DNA from: Exiguobacterium mexicanum
Lineage (GTDB): Bacteria > Bacillota > Bacilli > Exiguobacteriales > Exiguobacteriaceae
NCBI RefSeq assembly: GCF_005960665.1
Contig: NZ_CP040676.1
Location: 692,501 to 756,500, forward strand
DNA length: 64,000 nt
Direction: 5' to 3'
Under the pieces are notes generated by a model that had not been told where the DNA came from, did no database searches, and was given only the letters and a program-made list of their open reading frames with translations. A program made the translations under genes and the position numbers. Below, in pieces: positions 7,433-16,585 of this stretch; the first letter of the stretch is position 1, and each line of letters begins with the position of its first letter.

Positions 7433-9097
7433 CTAGATGCGGAAATCATAGCCGGTCGTCTCGAGCGTCGGACGCTCGATCTCCGGTCGGTCCGTCTTCG
7501 TCAATGGGCGGAACTGGGTGGTCACGCTCCGGTAACCGATCGCTTCGAGCGTCGTCTCGATTTTGCCGAGAAGCGGCTTGGCGAGCGTCTCGACGACAGG
7601 GTCATCGTGTTCGAGCGTGAGTCGCAGATTCCGGTCGATCGCCTCGAGTTTGACGCCGATCTCTCCGAGACGTGGTGTCTCAAGTCGGATATAGAGCACG
7701 CTGTTCTCCCAGTCGACGACGTCCCCGGCCTCACGGTTTTGGATATGGACGTGGATACCGGTGTCGATCTCTTGGACTTTCGCCGGCAAGGCGAGGATGA
7801 GCTGCTGGAGCTGCCCGCCGTCGAGCCGGTTCAACGTCTGTTGGACTTGGAAGAACGAGGCGAGCCGCTGCGCTTCAGGTGTCGCCGCGTCGGGTTTCAA
7901 TGACAACGTCGACGCCTGGACGCGCTGCGCCGTCTCTTGGATGACGCGGCCGGATAAGTTCGGATCGACCTTGAATGGCGTGACGCGCGGCAGTTCGCCG
8001 GCGCGGGTCGCCTGGTGCGGGATGTATTCGAGCCGGACATGGTTCGGCACGTAGCGGAACTCGTTTAAGCTGGCGCGCACTTCTTTAATGAGCGCGGCGC
8101 TCTCGGCAGGTTTCGTCGACAGCAACCCGAGGGCGACGTCGAGCTTCGCCGTCATCGCGACGAGCGCCTTCTCTTGGGTCGCGCTCGTATGTAGCAAGGC
8201 GTCCGTCTTTTGGATGAGTTGCGTCAGCCGGGTCGACACCGTCTCGAGCGCGGGGCGCGCCTGATGCGGGTTCGTCTCGACGAGGGCGGCGACTTGGCCG
8301 AGCTGTTTTGTGACCGTCACTTGCTCGTTTCGGAACGTGTTCGTCACGGTTGCGAGATGTGTCGTCACTTCTTTGACGAGCACCGGTCGGCCGAGGACAG
8401 GCGGTAACGCCTCGCGCGGCTCGATTCGCGTCGGGCGAGGCTCCGGCAACTCGTTGATGAGTCGGTCGACCGTCTCCAGTGTCGGTGTCAAACGCTCGCT
8501 GACGGGACGCGACAAGTTGACGTGCTCGATGAAGCGTTCTTTCTGCGGGTAGGGGGCGTCGGGCGCCGGACGAGTCACCAGTTGTCTCGCTTCATCTAAT
8601 GACGCGACGGCGATGTCGCGGGCGACGTCACGCGGGAGCGTCGGTGCCTCGATCGTCTTTAGCCAAAGGACCGCATCGCGCAGGTCACCTTTAAAGACGG
8701 TCTCGAGCAGTCGCACCGTGTCCTCGTTCATCGGTAACCGTCCTGATTGGAGCAGGCGGCTGACGGCGCTCCGCACCTCGGGCGGTAGCGACGCGAGCAA
8801 CGCCTGAATCTTCGTATCGAGTTTCACCGGTTGGCCGCTCGAAGTGTCCGGCGTCTCCGGCTCAGGCTTGACGACGATCGTCCCGATTAGCTGGCCGTCT
8901 TGTTCGGCGAGCGTCAATTGGAACGGGTTCGTCTTCGGGAGCCCGCCCTCGAACGTGACCTCGACGTGCTCGCCGTTGATTTTAACGATGCCGGAGTCGG
9001 GTCCGGTCTGTTTGACGAGTTCGGCCTTATAGACCCGGTTCGTTTGGATACCGGCCGTGACCGCGACGGCCGCGGTCGATGGGGCTTGGATTTGCAT
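7433..9097 (-). CDS. FliK-like hook-length control protein (YlqG type)
   Basis: 554 residues from the ATG at 9097, with GAGGTGAC upstream; an in-frame TTG at 9115 has no site. The N-terminal part is a beta-rich region (about 20-90). The middle is long and rich in Thr, Arg and Glu. The C-terminal 90 residues match the Flg_hook fold (LRLTLEHDDPVVETLAKPLL, IETTLEAIGYRSVTTQF). FliK measures hook length and triggers the export switch through FlhB. The gene opens the operon, followed by the FlhB-like gene. Substitution for, or competition with, the main FliK is an inference. Confidence 0.82.
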   Translation of the reverse strand: MQIQAPSTAAVAVTAGIQTNRVYKAELVKQTGPDSGIVKINGEHVEVTFEGGLPKTNPFQLTLAEQDGQLIGTIVVKPEPETPDTSSGQPVKLDTKIQALLASLPPEVRSAVSRLLQSGRLPMNEDTVRLLETVFKGDLRDAVLWLKTIEAPTLPRDVARDIAVASLDEARQLVTRPAPDAPYPQKERFIEHVNLSRPVSERLTPTLETVDRLINELPEPRPTRIEPREALPPVLGRPVLVKEVTTHLATVTNTFRNEQVTVTKQLGQVAALVETNPHQARPALETVSTRLTQLIQKTDALLHTSATQEKALVAMTAKLDVALGLLSTKPAESAALIKEVRASLNEFRYVPNHVRLEYIPHQATRAGELPRVTPFKVDPNLSGRVIQETAQRVQASTLSLKPDAATPEAQRLASFFQVQQTLNRLDGGQLQQLILALPAKVQEIDTGIHVHIQNREAGDVVDWENSVLYIRLETPRLGEIGVKLEAIDRNLRLTLEHDDPVVETLAKPLLGKIETTLEAIGYRSVTTQFRPLTKTDRPEIERPTLETTGYDFRI

Positions 9098-9154
9098 AGT
9101 TGTCACCTCGACCAATATATCGACCTCTTTTTCAAAAAGTGAAGCGAAACCGAC

Positions 9155-9185
9155 AGAAAAAAACCTCCCGTCGGACGACGGAAGG
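9155..9185 (-). terminator. comK terminator
   Basis: On the minus strand, a stem CCTTCCGT/ACGGGAGG (one G-T pair) is followed by seven T. It lies just after the comK stop codon and upstream of the FliK-like gene. Confidence 0.8.
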
Positions 9186-9186
9186 G

Positions 9187-9681
9187 TCAGGATTCGAGCA
9201 AGGCGTTCTGGTTCAATTGTTGAAACCGGGCGACGAGTTCGCCCGTCGCTTTCAGCTGGTTGCGGAGGACGTACGCGGTCGCGTTCGTTTGAATCCGGTG
9301 ACCGTCCTGGGTGACGACCGAGCCGTTCGGCTCTAGCGAGTCACTCGAGATGTCACGGATGTGGGACCAGGCGTACCATTCGCAATCAGGGCGCTTCGGG
9401 GACTTCGTTGGGAAGAAGACGAGCCCGGACGTCGGTTCGATGACGACAGGCACTTTGCCTTTGACACCGGCGACGCGCTTGGCAACGAAGATGCGTTCCT
9501 CAATCGAACTGCTGTACTGGCGGCACGAGAGCTGCAACAGCTGGTAGGGCCGGAGCGGCGTCATGATCTCAGATCCGTCCTCGAGAATGATCCGCGATTG
9601 CATCGTCATGTCTCGACATGGCAAAATCGCCACCGTCCGTTTCGTGATCCGGTATTTCTCCTCGGAATGGTAGGGGCGCAT
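9187..9681 (-). CDS. comK: Competence transcription factor ComK
   Basis: The ATG at 9681 gives 164 residues; the frame extends to 9726, but AAAGGA 12 nt before 9681 supports the shorter start. Conserved ComK features are visible: AILPCRD near the N-terminus, PYQLLQLSCRQYSSSIEERI, and VVIEPTSGLVFFPTKSPKRP followed by DCEWYAW. ComK binds paired AT-boxes and activates DNA-uptake genes. The C-terminus is shorter than the 192-residue Bacillus subtilis protein, which may alter MecA/ClpCP control. It is monocistronic with its own promoter and terminator, beside the accessory flagellar operon. Confidence 0.88.
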   Translation of the reverse strand: MRPYHSEEKYRITKRTVAILPCRDMTMQSRIILEDGSEIMTPLRPYQLLQLSCRQYSSSIEERIFVAKRVAGVKGKVPVVIEPTSGLVFFPTKSPKRPDCEWYAWSHIRDISSDSLEPNGSVVTQDGHRIQTNATAYVLRNQLKATGELVARFQQLNQNALLES

Positions 9682-9760
9682 ACAGCTGCACCGTCCTTTT
9701 CGTATTGGATTTTCAGGCTCGGCCATAACAGATGGAACACAAACCTAAATCATCCCTTCC

Positions 9761-9789
9761 ATGATATATCACAAAATATGTAAATTCAA
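9761..9789 (-). promoter_or_regulatory. Candidate comK promoter
   Basis: Minus strand: -35 TTGAAT (9784-9789), 17-nt spacer, -10 TATCAT (9761-9766). The leader would be about 75 nt. The region is very AT-rich, but no clean AAAAN5TTTT pair for ComK autoregulation is seen. Confidence 0.55.
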
Positions 9790-9869
9790 TAAGGCGATAT
9801 GAAAAGTAGGGAAATACAATTCCAATGTAAGCCAAATGAGCATTCGTTTGCAAAAAATTGAGAAAGTGT

Positions 9870-9898
9870 TTGTCACGCCTGCAAGAAGGTGGTAAGAT
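9870..9898 (+). promoter_or_regulatory. Candidate csp promoter
   Basis: -35 TTGTCA (9870-9875), 17-nt spacer, -10 TAAGAT (9893-9898). The leader of about 50 nt contains the short hairpin GAGG-GAAAG-CCTC, which could take part in cold regulation. Confidence 0.65.
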
Positions 9899-9954
9899 TA
9901 CCGATAGAGGGAAAGCCTCTGTATTCTTCAATGGTGAAAGGAATGGATTTACAC

Positions 9955-10152
9955 ATGGTAGGTAAAGTAAAATGGTTTAACTCAGAAAAAGGTTTTGGAT
10001 TCATCGAAGTAGAAGGCGGCAAAGACGTATTCGTACACTTCTCAGCAATCCAAACTGACGGCTACAAATCACTTGACGAAGGTCAAGAGGTAGAGTTTGA
10101 AATCGTTGATGGCGAGCGTGGCCCACAAGCGGCTAACGTTACAAAATTATAA
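9955..10152 (+). CDS. Cold-shock protein (CspB/CspA family)
   Basis: 65 residues, the normal family length. Both RNA-binding motifs are intact: KGFGFIE (RNP1, about 15-21) and VFVHFS (RNP2, about 28-33). The start begins MVGKVKWFN. An in-frame ATG at 9943 would touch the AAAGGA site, so 9955, 12 nt away, is preferred. The protein is a single-stranded nucleic acid chaperone in the cytoplasm. The codon use looks like that of a highly expressed gene. Confidence 0.93.
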   Translation: MVGKVKWFNSEKGFGFIEVEGGKDVFVHFSAIQTDGYKSLDEGQEVEFEIVDGERGPQAANVTKL

Positions 10153-10164
10153 TTTCGAACCACG

Positions 10165-10197
10165 AGTCGGCTCCTAACGGGGCCGGCTTTTTTGTTT
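10165..10197 (+). terminator. Terminator of csp
   Basis: Stem AGTCGGCTCC/GGGGCCGGCT (two G-T pairs) with a TAAC loop, followed by TTTTTTGTTTTT. Confidence 0.88.
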
Positions 10198-10330
10198 TTC
10201 TCACATAATGTCCTTCCCAATCAAAATCGCGTTTAAGAACGGGCAAAACGGGTAGTTTGTTTCTATACTACCGATTCACGTGGAAGACGGACCTGTCGGA
10301 ACAAAATTGTCATTATTTTCTGATGATAAC

Positions 10331-10361
10331 GTTTTCAAACGACTCGGATTCGGGGTATACT
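10331..10361 (+). promoter_or_regulatory. Candidate hpf promoter, sigma-A or sigma-B type
   Basis: The 314-nt gap before hpf holds the csp terminator and this site. GTTTTC (10331) and GGGTAT (10353), 16 nt apart, resemble a sigma-B promoter; overlapping TTTCAA and TATACT, 17 nt apart, would give a weak sigma-A promoter. hpf is stress-induced in Bacillus, which favours the first reading. I see nothing else in the gap. Confidence 0.4.
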
Positions 10362-10466
10362 ATATATGAGCCACCTGGTTCCACTTTCTTTTCAGAAATG
10401 AAGCAGGAGATTCGGTCCAATCTGACGAATCATTGGGTCAAGCGGTTATTTTAAGGAGGAGTTCAG

Positions 10467-11027
10467 ATGATTTATAACATTCGCGGCGAAAACATTGAAG
10501 TCACACCAGCCATCCAAGACTATGTCGAGAAAAAGCTGGACAAATTGACTCGGTATTTCACAACTCCTACGGATGCACAGACGGCTTACGTCAACTTGAA
10601 AGTGTACAATGAGAAACAAAAAGTGGAAGTGACGATCCCGATGCCGAACTTGTTGCTCCGTGCTGAGGAGACCAACCTCGACATGTACGCGGCAATCGAC
10701 CTCGTCGTCGACAAATTGGAACGTCAAATCCGTAAACACAAAACGAAACTCAACCGTAAATCACGTGCCAAAGATGGCGGTATCGGCGAGTACTTCAAAT
10801 CACTTGAAGGTCCCGAAGACGTGGTCGTCTATGACGAGGACGAGGCAGAACTCGAACTCGTGCGGACGAAGCGTTTCACGCTCAAACCGATGGACACGGA
10901 AGAAGCGATTCTTCAGATGGACATGCTCGGTCACAGCTTCTTCGTCTTCTCAGACGCAGAGACGGGCAACACGAACGTCGTCTACCGTCGTAAAGACGGC
11001 AAATACGGCTTGATCGAACCTGAATAA
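10467..11027 (+). CDS. hpf: Long-form ribosome hibernation promoting factor
   Basis: 186 residues, the length of long HPF. The N-terminal domain (MIYNIRGENIEVTPAIQDYV) binds the 30S decoding region. The linker is followed by the C-terminal dimerisation domain (VVYDEDEAELELVRTKRF, KPMDTEEAILQMDMLGHSF, VVYRRKDGKYGLIEPE) that joins two 70S ribosomes as 100S dimers. The RBS AAGGAGG lies 9 nt before the ATG. It precedes secA, as in other Bacillales, and is separated from it by a terminator. Confidence 0.96.
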   Translation: MIYNIRGENIEVTPAIQDYVEKKLDKLTRYFTTPTDAQTAYVNLKVYNEKQKVEVTIPMPNLLLRAEETNLDMYAAIDLVVDKLERQIRKHKTKLNRKSRAKDGGIGEYFKSLEGPEDVVVYDEDEAELELVRTKRFTLKPMDTEEAILQMDMLGHSFFVFSDAETGNTNVVYRRKDGKYGLIEPE

Positions 11028-11044
11028 TTCAACCTTGAAACCAC

Positions 11045-11073
11045 ACGGCCCTCCGACTCGGAGGGCCGTTTCC
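11045..11073 (+). terminator. Terminator of hpf
   Basis: Stem ACGGCCCTCC/GGAGGGCCGT with a 5-nt loop, followed by TTCCTTTTGCC. Confidence 0.85.
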
Positions 11074-11168
11074 TTTTGCCTTTCCTTGAAAGCAAGGGTC
11101 ACTTCGGTTAAACTGTACATTAGGGAAAAAACATGCATTTTTCAGTGAATGCAGAGGAGATAAAGCGT

Positions 11169-13691
11169 ATGGCGAACTTTTTGAAAGATTTATTTGCTCC
11201 ACAGAAACGAGTATTGAAAAAAGCAGAAAAAGCGGCCGACCTCGTCGAGTCGTTCGCCGAACCGATCAAGGCATTGTCTGACGAAGCACTTCAGGCGAAG
11301 TCGATTGAGTTCCGGGAGCGTTTGGACAAGGGCGAGACGCTTGACGATATTTTGCCAGAAGCGTTCGCGGTCTGCCGCGAGGCGTCCGAGCGCGTGCTCG
11401 GCATGCGCCACTACCGTGTCCAGCTCATCGGGGGCTACGTGCTCCATAACGGCGACATCGCCGAGATGAAGACCGGGGAAGGGAAGACGCTCGTCGCGAC
11501 CCTCCCGGTGTACTTGAACGCGCTCACGGGCCGCGGCGTCCACGTCGTGACGGTCAACGAATACTTGGCCCGCCGTGACAAAGAACTCATGGAACCGCTC
11601 TACTTCGCGCTCGGTCTCTCGGTCGGCCTCAACGTGTCGAACATGGACCGCGTCGAGAAGCAGGCGGCATACAACTGTGACATCACGTACTCGACGAACA
11701 ACGAACTCGGTTTCGATTATTTGCGTGACAACATGGTCCTCTATAAAGAAGACCGTGTCCAACGCGAGCTCTACTTCACGATCGTCGATGAAGTCGACTC
11801 GATTCTCGTCGATGAGGCGCGGACCCCGCTCATCATCTCGGGATCGGCTCAAAAATCGACAGAGCTCTATACACGGGCCGACGCGTTCGTGCGGACGCTC
11901 AAGATCGAGGACGACTACACGGTCGACGTGAAAACGAAATCGGTCCTCTTGACGGACAAAGGGGTCGACCTCGCCGAGAAGTTCTTCGGCATCGACAACT
12001 TGTTCGCGATCGAGCACGTCTCGGTCAACCATCACGTCGGACTCGCCCTTCGTGCCAACGCCGTCATGCATCATGACGTCGACTATATGGTCCGCGACGG
12101 CCAAGTCATGATCATCGACCAGTTCACAGGTCGTGTCATGGACGGACGTCGCTACTCGGAAGGGTTGCACCAGGCGATCGAGGCGAAAGAAGGCGTCGAG
12201 ATTCAACGCGAATCGATGACGCTCGCGACGATCACGTACCAGAACTACTTCCGCATGTATGAGAAGCTGGCCGGGATGACCGGGACGGCGAAGACGGAGG
12301 AAGAAGAGTTCCGTAACATCTACAACATGCAGGTCGTGACGATCCCGACGAACAAACCGATCCTTCGGGAAGACCGTTCGGACCTCATCTTCAAATCGAT
12401 GGAAGGCAAGTTCAAAGCCGTCGTCGACGAAATCATGGCAGCCCACGCGACGGGACAACCGGTCCTCGTCGGGACGGTCGCCGTCGAGACGTCGGAGTAT
12501 TTGAGCAAGCTCCTCTCGAAGAAGAAGGTCAAACACGAAGTGTTGAACGCGAAGAACCATGCTCGTGAGGCCGAAATCGTCGAGAACGCCGGTCAAAAAG
12601 GTGCGGTCACGATCGCGACGAACATGGCCGGACGCGGTACCGACATCAAGCTCGGCGAAGGCGTCATCGAGCTCGGCGGATTATACATCGTCGGGACCGA
12701 GCGCCACGAATCGCGCCGGATCGACAACCAGCTCCGTGGACGGGCCGGACGACAAGGGGACCCGGGTAAATCCCAGTTCTACTTGTCACTCGAAGACGAG
12801 CTTATGCGCCGCTTCGGTACCGACAGCCTCCAGAGCATGATGGAGCGCCTCGGCATGGACGACACGCAACCGATCGAGAGCCGCATGGTCTCGAAGGCGG
12901 TCGAGTCGGCTCAAAAACGTGTCGAAGGCAACAACTATGACGCACGGAAGCAGCTCCTCGGCTACGATAACGTCATGGCGGACCAACGGAAAGTCATGTA
13001 CAAAGACCGGGCCAGCATCCTCGAGAACGAATCGGTCACGGACATCGTCCGTTCGATGATTCAAGAGACGGTCGAGACGGGCGTGGCGCAATATACGCCG
13101 CTCGAACTCGTGCCGGAAGAGTGGAACATCGAGGAACTCGCGCACTGGGCCAACCAGACGCTCGCCCTCGAGCAACCGGTCGAAGGCAAGGACTTCTTCG
13201 GCAAAGAGCGCGAAGAGATCATCGAGCTGTTGAGCGAACGTACGAACGCGCAGTATGAGGCGAAACGCCAACTCGCGCCGCCGGAACGCTTCAACGAGTT
13301 CGAGAAGATCATCGTTCTCCGGGCCGTCGATTCGCACTGGATGGCGCACATCGACCATATGGACCAGCTTCGTCAAGGGATTCACTTGCGCGCTTACGGG
13401 CAGAACGACCCGCTCCGTGAGTATCAGGCGGAAGGGATCAACATGTTCGATGCGATGAACGTGGCCATCTCCGAAGAAGTGACCGGCTTCGTGCTCCGTG
13501 CCGAAGTCGGCGACAACCTCCGACGCGAGAAAGTCGTCGAGGAGGAAGTGGCGGTGTCTGGCAAGGACGACACGCCGGTGAAGAAAAAGCCGGTCCGTCG
13601 CTCTGAAGACCAACGGCTCGGGCGCAACGACCCGTGCTGGTGTGGTTCAGGCAAGAAGTTCAAAAACTGCCACGGCAAACAACAGGCTTAA
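11169..13691 (+). CDS. secA: Preprotein translocase ATPase SecA
   Basis: 840 residues from the ATG at 11169 (GAGGAG 10 nt upstream); an earlier in-frame ATG at 11133 lacks a site. SecA drives proteins through SecYEG with ATP. Walker A (MKTGEGKT) is at about 99-106 and Walker B ([15 protein letters not shown]) at about 207. The NBD2 segment [12 protein letters not shown] and the C-terminal zinc motif [13 protein letters not shown], which binds SecB-like partners or lipids, are intact. prfB follows after a terminator. Confidence 0.98.
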   Translation: MANFLKDLFAPQKRVLKKAEKAADLVESFAEPIKALSDEALQAKSIEFRERLDKGETLDDILPEAFAVCREASERVLGMRHYRVQLIGGYVLHNGDIAEMKTGEGKTLVATLPVYLNALTGRGVHVVTVNEYLARRDKELMEPLYFALGLSVGLNVSNMDRVEKQAAYNCDITYSTNNELGFDYLRDNMVLYKEDRVQRELYFTIVDEVDSILVDEARTPLIISGSAQKSTELYTRADAFVRTLKIEDDYTVDVKTKSVLLTDKGVDLAEKFFGIDNLFAIEHVSVNHHVGLALRANAVMHHDVDYMVRDGQVMIIDQFTGRVMDGRRYSEGLHQAIEAKEGVEIQRESMTLATITYQNYFRMYEKLAGMTGTAKTEEEEFRNIYNMQVVTIPTNKPILREDRSDLIFKSMEGKFKAVVDEIMAAHATGQPVLVGTVAVETSEYLSKLLSKKKVKHEVLNAKNHAREAEIVENAGQKGAVTIATNMAGRGTDIKLGEGVIELGGLYIVGTERHESRRIDNQLRGRAGRQGDPGKSQFYLSLEDELMRRFGTDSLQSMMERLGMDDTQPIESRMVSKAVESAQKRVEGNNYDARKQLLGYDNVMADQRKVMYKDRASILENESVTDIVRSMIQETVETGVAQYTPLELVPEEWNIEELAHWANQTLALEQPVEGKDFFGKEREEIIELLSERTNAQYEAKRQLAPPERFNEFEKIIVLRAVDSHWMAHIDHMDQLRQGIHLRAYGQNDPLREYQAEGINMFDAMNVAISEEVTGFVLRAEVGDNLRREKVVEEEVAVSGKDDTPVKKKPVRRSEDQRLGRNDPCWCGSGKKFKNCHGKQQA

Positions 13692-13695
13692 TTTT

Positions 13696-13724
13696 GAAAG
13701 AGGCGAGCCCGCTCGCCTCTTTCC
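13696..13724 (+). terminator. Terminator between secA and prfB
   Basis: Stem GAAAGAGGCGAG/CTCGCCTCTTTC, CCCG-type loop, weak T tail. It may attenuate rather than stop readthrough into prfB, only 22 nt downstream. Confidence 0.75.
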
Positions 13725-13745
13725 TACGGAAAGGTGACCTACACT

Positions 13746-14846
13746 ATGGAAATTTCAGATATTCGCAACGAACTCGAGGCGATGGCGAAACGCCTCGAGA
13801 ATTATCGCCAATCGCTCAACCTGACAGAGAAGCAGGCCCGCATCGCCGAGCTCGAGAACGAGATGACGTACCCGGACTTCTGGGACAGCCAAGAGAAGGC
13901 GCAAAAAGTCATCGACGAGTCGAACGCGCTCAAAGCGATGGTCGACAAGTATCAACAGCTTGCGGACGGCCATGAGGACGGCGAAGTCACGCTTGAACTC
14001 ATCAAAGAAGAGCCGGACGCTGAGATGCAAGGCGAGTTAGGGGAGATGGTCACGGCGCTCAAGGCCGATTTCGACGCGTTCGAGCTCGAGATCCTTTTGA
14101 ACGGACCGTACGATGCCAACAACGCCATCCTCGAGCTTCACCCGGGGGCGGGCGGTACCGAGTCACAAGATTGGGCATCGATGCTCCTCCGTATGTATCA
14201 ACGTTTCGCGGACAAGCAAGGCTGGAAAGTCGAGACGGTCGACTATCTGCCAGGCGAAGAGGCCGGCGTCAAATCGGTCACGCTCCGCATCGTCGGGCAT
14301 AACGCCTACGGCTATTTGAAGGCGGAGAAAGGGATTCACCGCTTGGTGCGCATCTCGCCGTTCGATTCATCGGGCCGCCGTCATACGTCGTTCGTCTCGT
14401 GTGACGTCATGCCGGAGTTCGATGACGACATCGAAGTTGACATCAAGACCGAAGACCTCCGAATCGATACGTACCGCGCGTCAGGCGCCGGCGGTCAGCA
14501 CATCAACACGACCGACTCGGCCGTCCGGATCACACACGTGCCGACGGGCGTCGTCGTCTCGTGTCAGACGGAGCGTTCGCAAATCAAGAACCGTGAGTCG
14601 GCGATGAAGATGCTTAAGGCAAAACTGTATCAACGCGAACTCGACGAGCAGCAACGCAAGCTCGATGAGATCCGTGGCGAGAAGACAGACATCGGTTGGG
14701 GCAGCCAAATCCGCTCGTACGTCTTCCACCCGTACGCGATGGTCAAAGACCACCGCACGAGTTATGAGGTCGGGAACACGAGCGGCGTCATGGATGGAGA
14801 CATCATGGGCTTCATCGACGCATACCTCCGCAAGACAAATATGTGA
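13746..14846 (+). CDS. prfB: Peptide chain release factor 2, no programmed frameshift
   Basis: 366 residues from the ATG at 13746, with AAGGTGA upstream. The stop-codon recognition motif SPF (about 202-204) and the catalytic GGQ (about 249-251) are present, so this is RF2, reading UGA and UAA. The place where most prfB genes carry CTT-TGA and a +1 shift (about codon 25) reads ...[11 protein letters not shown] in one uninterrupted frame. Neither an in-frame TGA nor an upstream AGGGGG stimulator is present. Autoregulation by frameshifting is therefore absent. Confidence 0.97.
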   Translation: MEISDIRNELEAMAKRLENYRQSLNLTEKQARIAELENEMTYPDFWDSQEKAQKVIDESNALKAMVDKYQQLADGHEDGEVTLELIKEEPDAEMQGELGEMVTALKADFDAFELEILLNGPYDANNAILELHPGAGGTESQDWASMLLRMYQRFADKQGWKVETVDYLPGEEAGVKSVTLRIVGHNAYGYLKAEKGIHRLVRISPFDSSGRRHTSFVSCDVMPEFDDDIEVDIKTEDLRIDTYRASGAGGQHINTTDSAVRITHVPTGVVVSCQTERSQIKNRESAMKMLKAKLYQRELDEQQRKLDEIRGEKTDIGWGSQIRSYVFHPYAMVKDHRTSYEVGNTSGVMDGDIMGFIDAYLRKTNM

Positions 14847-14851
14847 TGCAA

Positions 14852-14882
14852 GTGGCTCAAGGACTCACGTCTTTGGGCCACG
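14852..14882 (+). terminator. Weak hairpin after prfB
   Basis: Stem GTGGCTCAAGGAC/GTCTTTGGGCCAC with G-T pairs and a TCAC loop, but no T-run. It may be a partial terminator or mRNA stabiliser before the YitT gene. Confidence 0.5.
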
Positions 14883-14907
14883 TTGTATGTAGAGGAGAAA
14901 ACCTTTA

Positions 14908-15765
14908 ATGAAGCAAATCGTCAAAGACTATATCTATTTACTGACCGGGTCCGTCTTCGTCGCCTCGGCGTTCAGTTTGTTCCTATTGCCGAACAACCTC
15001 GCCTCGGGCGGCGTCAGCGGGATCTCGATCATCACGTACGAGCTGTTCAACATCTCGCCAGGGGCGTTCCAGCTCGTGTCGAACGTGTTGCTCCTCCTCG
15101 TCGGCTGGATGATCCTCGGGCTCGGCTTCGGCGTCAAGTCGCTCGTCGGGTCAATCTTTTTGCCGGGCGTGATCTTATTTTATGAAGCGATCGAAGCGGG
15201 TGCCGCCGTCAATGACACGCTGCTCGCGGCCGTGTTCGGCGGGGCCGGTGTCGGCATCGGGCTCGGCCTCATCTTCCGGGGACGGGCCTCGACCGGAGGA
15301 ATGGATTTGCTCGCGCAGATCTTACATAAATTCACCCATATCCCGCTCTACCTCTGTATCGCCATCCTCGACGGGGCGGTCGTCCTCGTCGCTGCGGTCA
15401 CGTTCTCGTTCACGACGGGACTGTACGCACTGATCGCGCTGTTCATCACGATTAAGATGATCGACTTCGTCCAGCTCGGCTTCACGCAGGACAAGATGGC
15501 ATACGTCATCTCGGAGCAGCGGGACGTCATCACGCGTGCCGTCTTCGATGAGCTCGACCGCGGCGCGACAGAGATCCAGGCGATCGGGGCGTATTCGCGT
15601 CTCGACCGCCCGGTGTTGCTCGTCGTCGTCCGTCAGAACGAGGTGAGTCGTTTGAAAGAGATCATTCGCCGTATCGATCCCGACGCGTTCCTCATCTTCA
15701 GTGAGGCGCATGAGGTGATGGGCCAAGGGTTCACGTCCGATAAGCGCTATATCAACGTTCCCTAA
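14908..15765 (+). CDS. YitT family membrane protein (DUF161-DUF2179)
   Basis: 285 residues. About five or six membrane helices fill residues 10-190 (e.g. VFVASAFSLFLLPNNLASGG), with the family's GRASTGGMDLLA loop near 130. A soluble DUF2179 domain ends the protein (ISEQRDVITRAVFDEL, LLVVVRQNEVSRLKEIIR, DAFLIFSEAHEVMGQGF). Function is unknown in the family. The position downstream of prfB and upstream of cccB is conserved in Bacillus. A paralogue lies at 56723-57610. Confidence 0.9.
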   Translation: MKQIVKDYIYLLTGSVFVASAFSLFLLPNNLASGGVSGISIITYELFNISPGAFQLVSNVLLLLVGWMILGLGFGVKSLVGSIFLPGVILFYEAIEAGAAVNDTLLAAVFGGAGVGIGLGLIFRGRASTGGMDLLAQILHKFTHIPLYLCIAILDGAVVLVAAVTFSFTTGLYALIALFITIKMIDFVQLGFTQDKMAYVISEQRDVITRAVFDELDRGATEIQAIGAYSRLDRPVLLVVVRQNEVSRLKEIIRRIDPDAFLIFSEAHEVMGQGFTSDKRYINVP

Positions 15766-15800
15766 CATGTGGAATCTTTGTGTATTTTTCGTGAGTTAGG

Positions 15801-15828
15801 TTAGAAAGCGGTTCATAACGGCTATAAT
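15801..15828 (+). promoter_or_regulatory. Candidate cccB promoter
   Basis: -35 TTAGAA (15801-15806), 16-nt spacer, -10 TATAAT (15823-15828). The leader to the cccB start is about 38 nt. Confidence 0.6.
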
Positions 15829-15872
15829 GGTAAAAGTAGGTTATTTCTACGACATAGGAGGGGAACCTGATT

Positions 15873-16205
15873 ATGAAGAAATGGATGATGGCGATTGGAC
15901 TTGGCGCCATGCTCACGCTCGGTGCGTGCGGCGGTGGCGATGAAGAAGAGTCGACGAGCAACGGGGACGGCGCGAACACGGCGTCGGTCGACGCGGAAGC
16001 GGTCTACGCACAAAACTGTGCGGCCTGCCACGGTGCAAACCTAGAAGGCATGAGCGGTCCGAAACTTTCGGACGTCGGTTCACGTCTATCGGCGAGTGAA
16101 ATCGAAGAAGTCATCAAGAACGGGAAAGGCGCCATGCCTGCGAACGTGATCGAGAAAGACGAAGAAATCACAGCGGTCGCGGCTTGGCTCGCTGAGAAAA
16201 AATAA
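15873..16205 (+). CDS. cccB: Membrane-anchored cytochrome c (c-551 type lipoprotein)
   Basis: 110 residues. The signal peptide ends in a lipobox (LGAC, Cys 19), then a Gly/Ser/Asp-rich spacer. The haem-binding CAACH is at 49-53, and the distal Met ligand is likely in GKGAMPA near 86. It carries electrons on the outer face of the membrane to a terminal oxidase or other acceptor. The RBS is AGGAGGGG. The gene precedes ftsEX, as cccB does in Bacillus subtilis. Confidence 0.93.
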   Translation: MKKWMMAIGLGAMLTLGACGGGDEEESTSNGDGANTASVDAEAVYAQNCAACHGANLEGMSGPKLSDVGSRLSASEIEEVIKNGKGAMPANVIEKDEEITAVAAWLAEKK

Positions 16206-16238
16206 TCAGGGCACGGGAGACACTCGTGGTTTGACTCA

Positions 16239-16266
16239 GGCACTCGCGGACGCGAGTGCCTTTTTG
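16239..16266 (+). terminator. Terminator of cccB
   Basis: Stem GGCACTCGCG/CGCGAGTGCC with a 2-nt loop, then TTTTTG. Confidence 0.9.
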
Positions 16267-16585
16267 AATGTGCGTTTCACCGTCTGTGTCGATCTCGTGA
16301 AGCCCATCTTCATTTCGACAATTTCCCACCGAACTCCATCCAACTGAAACAATCCTGTAATGGTTATTTAAAAGTTCGATTGTTATAATTGTAGGCGCTT
16401 GAACTATCGCCTCAGCGATGAATTGGATAGGGGTGACTGATACATGGTCGCTTGACAGGTTATCTGATTATCGTGTAAAACAGAGGCTAGGCGAAAATAT
16501 TTACTTAACGAATCAATTCGATGAAACCAATTCAGAATTCGTCATAGATGCATGGAAAATATATAAAAAGGGTAGGGAATACGTT
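16267..16585 (+). promoter_or_regulatory. Long ftsEX leader region with candidate promoters
   Basis: This gap has no convincing gene. An extended -10 (TGTTATAAT, 16381-16389) is the best promoter. A second candidate is TTGACA (16452-16457) with TAAAAC 18 nt on. Between them is a small hairpin (ATCGC/GCGAT near 16411). An open frame from 16418 joins ftsE in frame, but it lacks family similarity and an RBS, so it is treated as leader. Confidence 0.5.

Noticed and set aside
10257-10454. A 65-codon frame before hpf
   Set aside because: It spans the hpf promoter, has no RBS and no coding character.
11190-12596. A 468-codon minus-strand frame opposite secA, and similar long antisense frames (e.g. 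12786-13613, 28022-28909, 29423-30289, 54125-55024, 56957-57880)
   Set aside because: They mirror GC-rich third positions of the real plus-strand genes, have odd Arg/Asp/Val-rich composition and lack ribosome binding sites.
16418-16585. A 56-codon in-frame extension of ftsE
   Set aside because: No similarity to FtsE N-termini and no RBS; it lies in the leader behind a promoter-like site.
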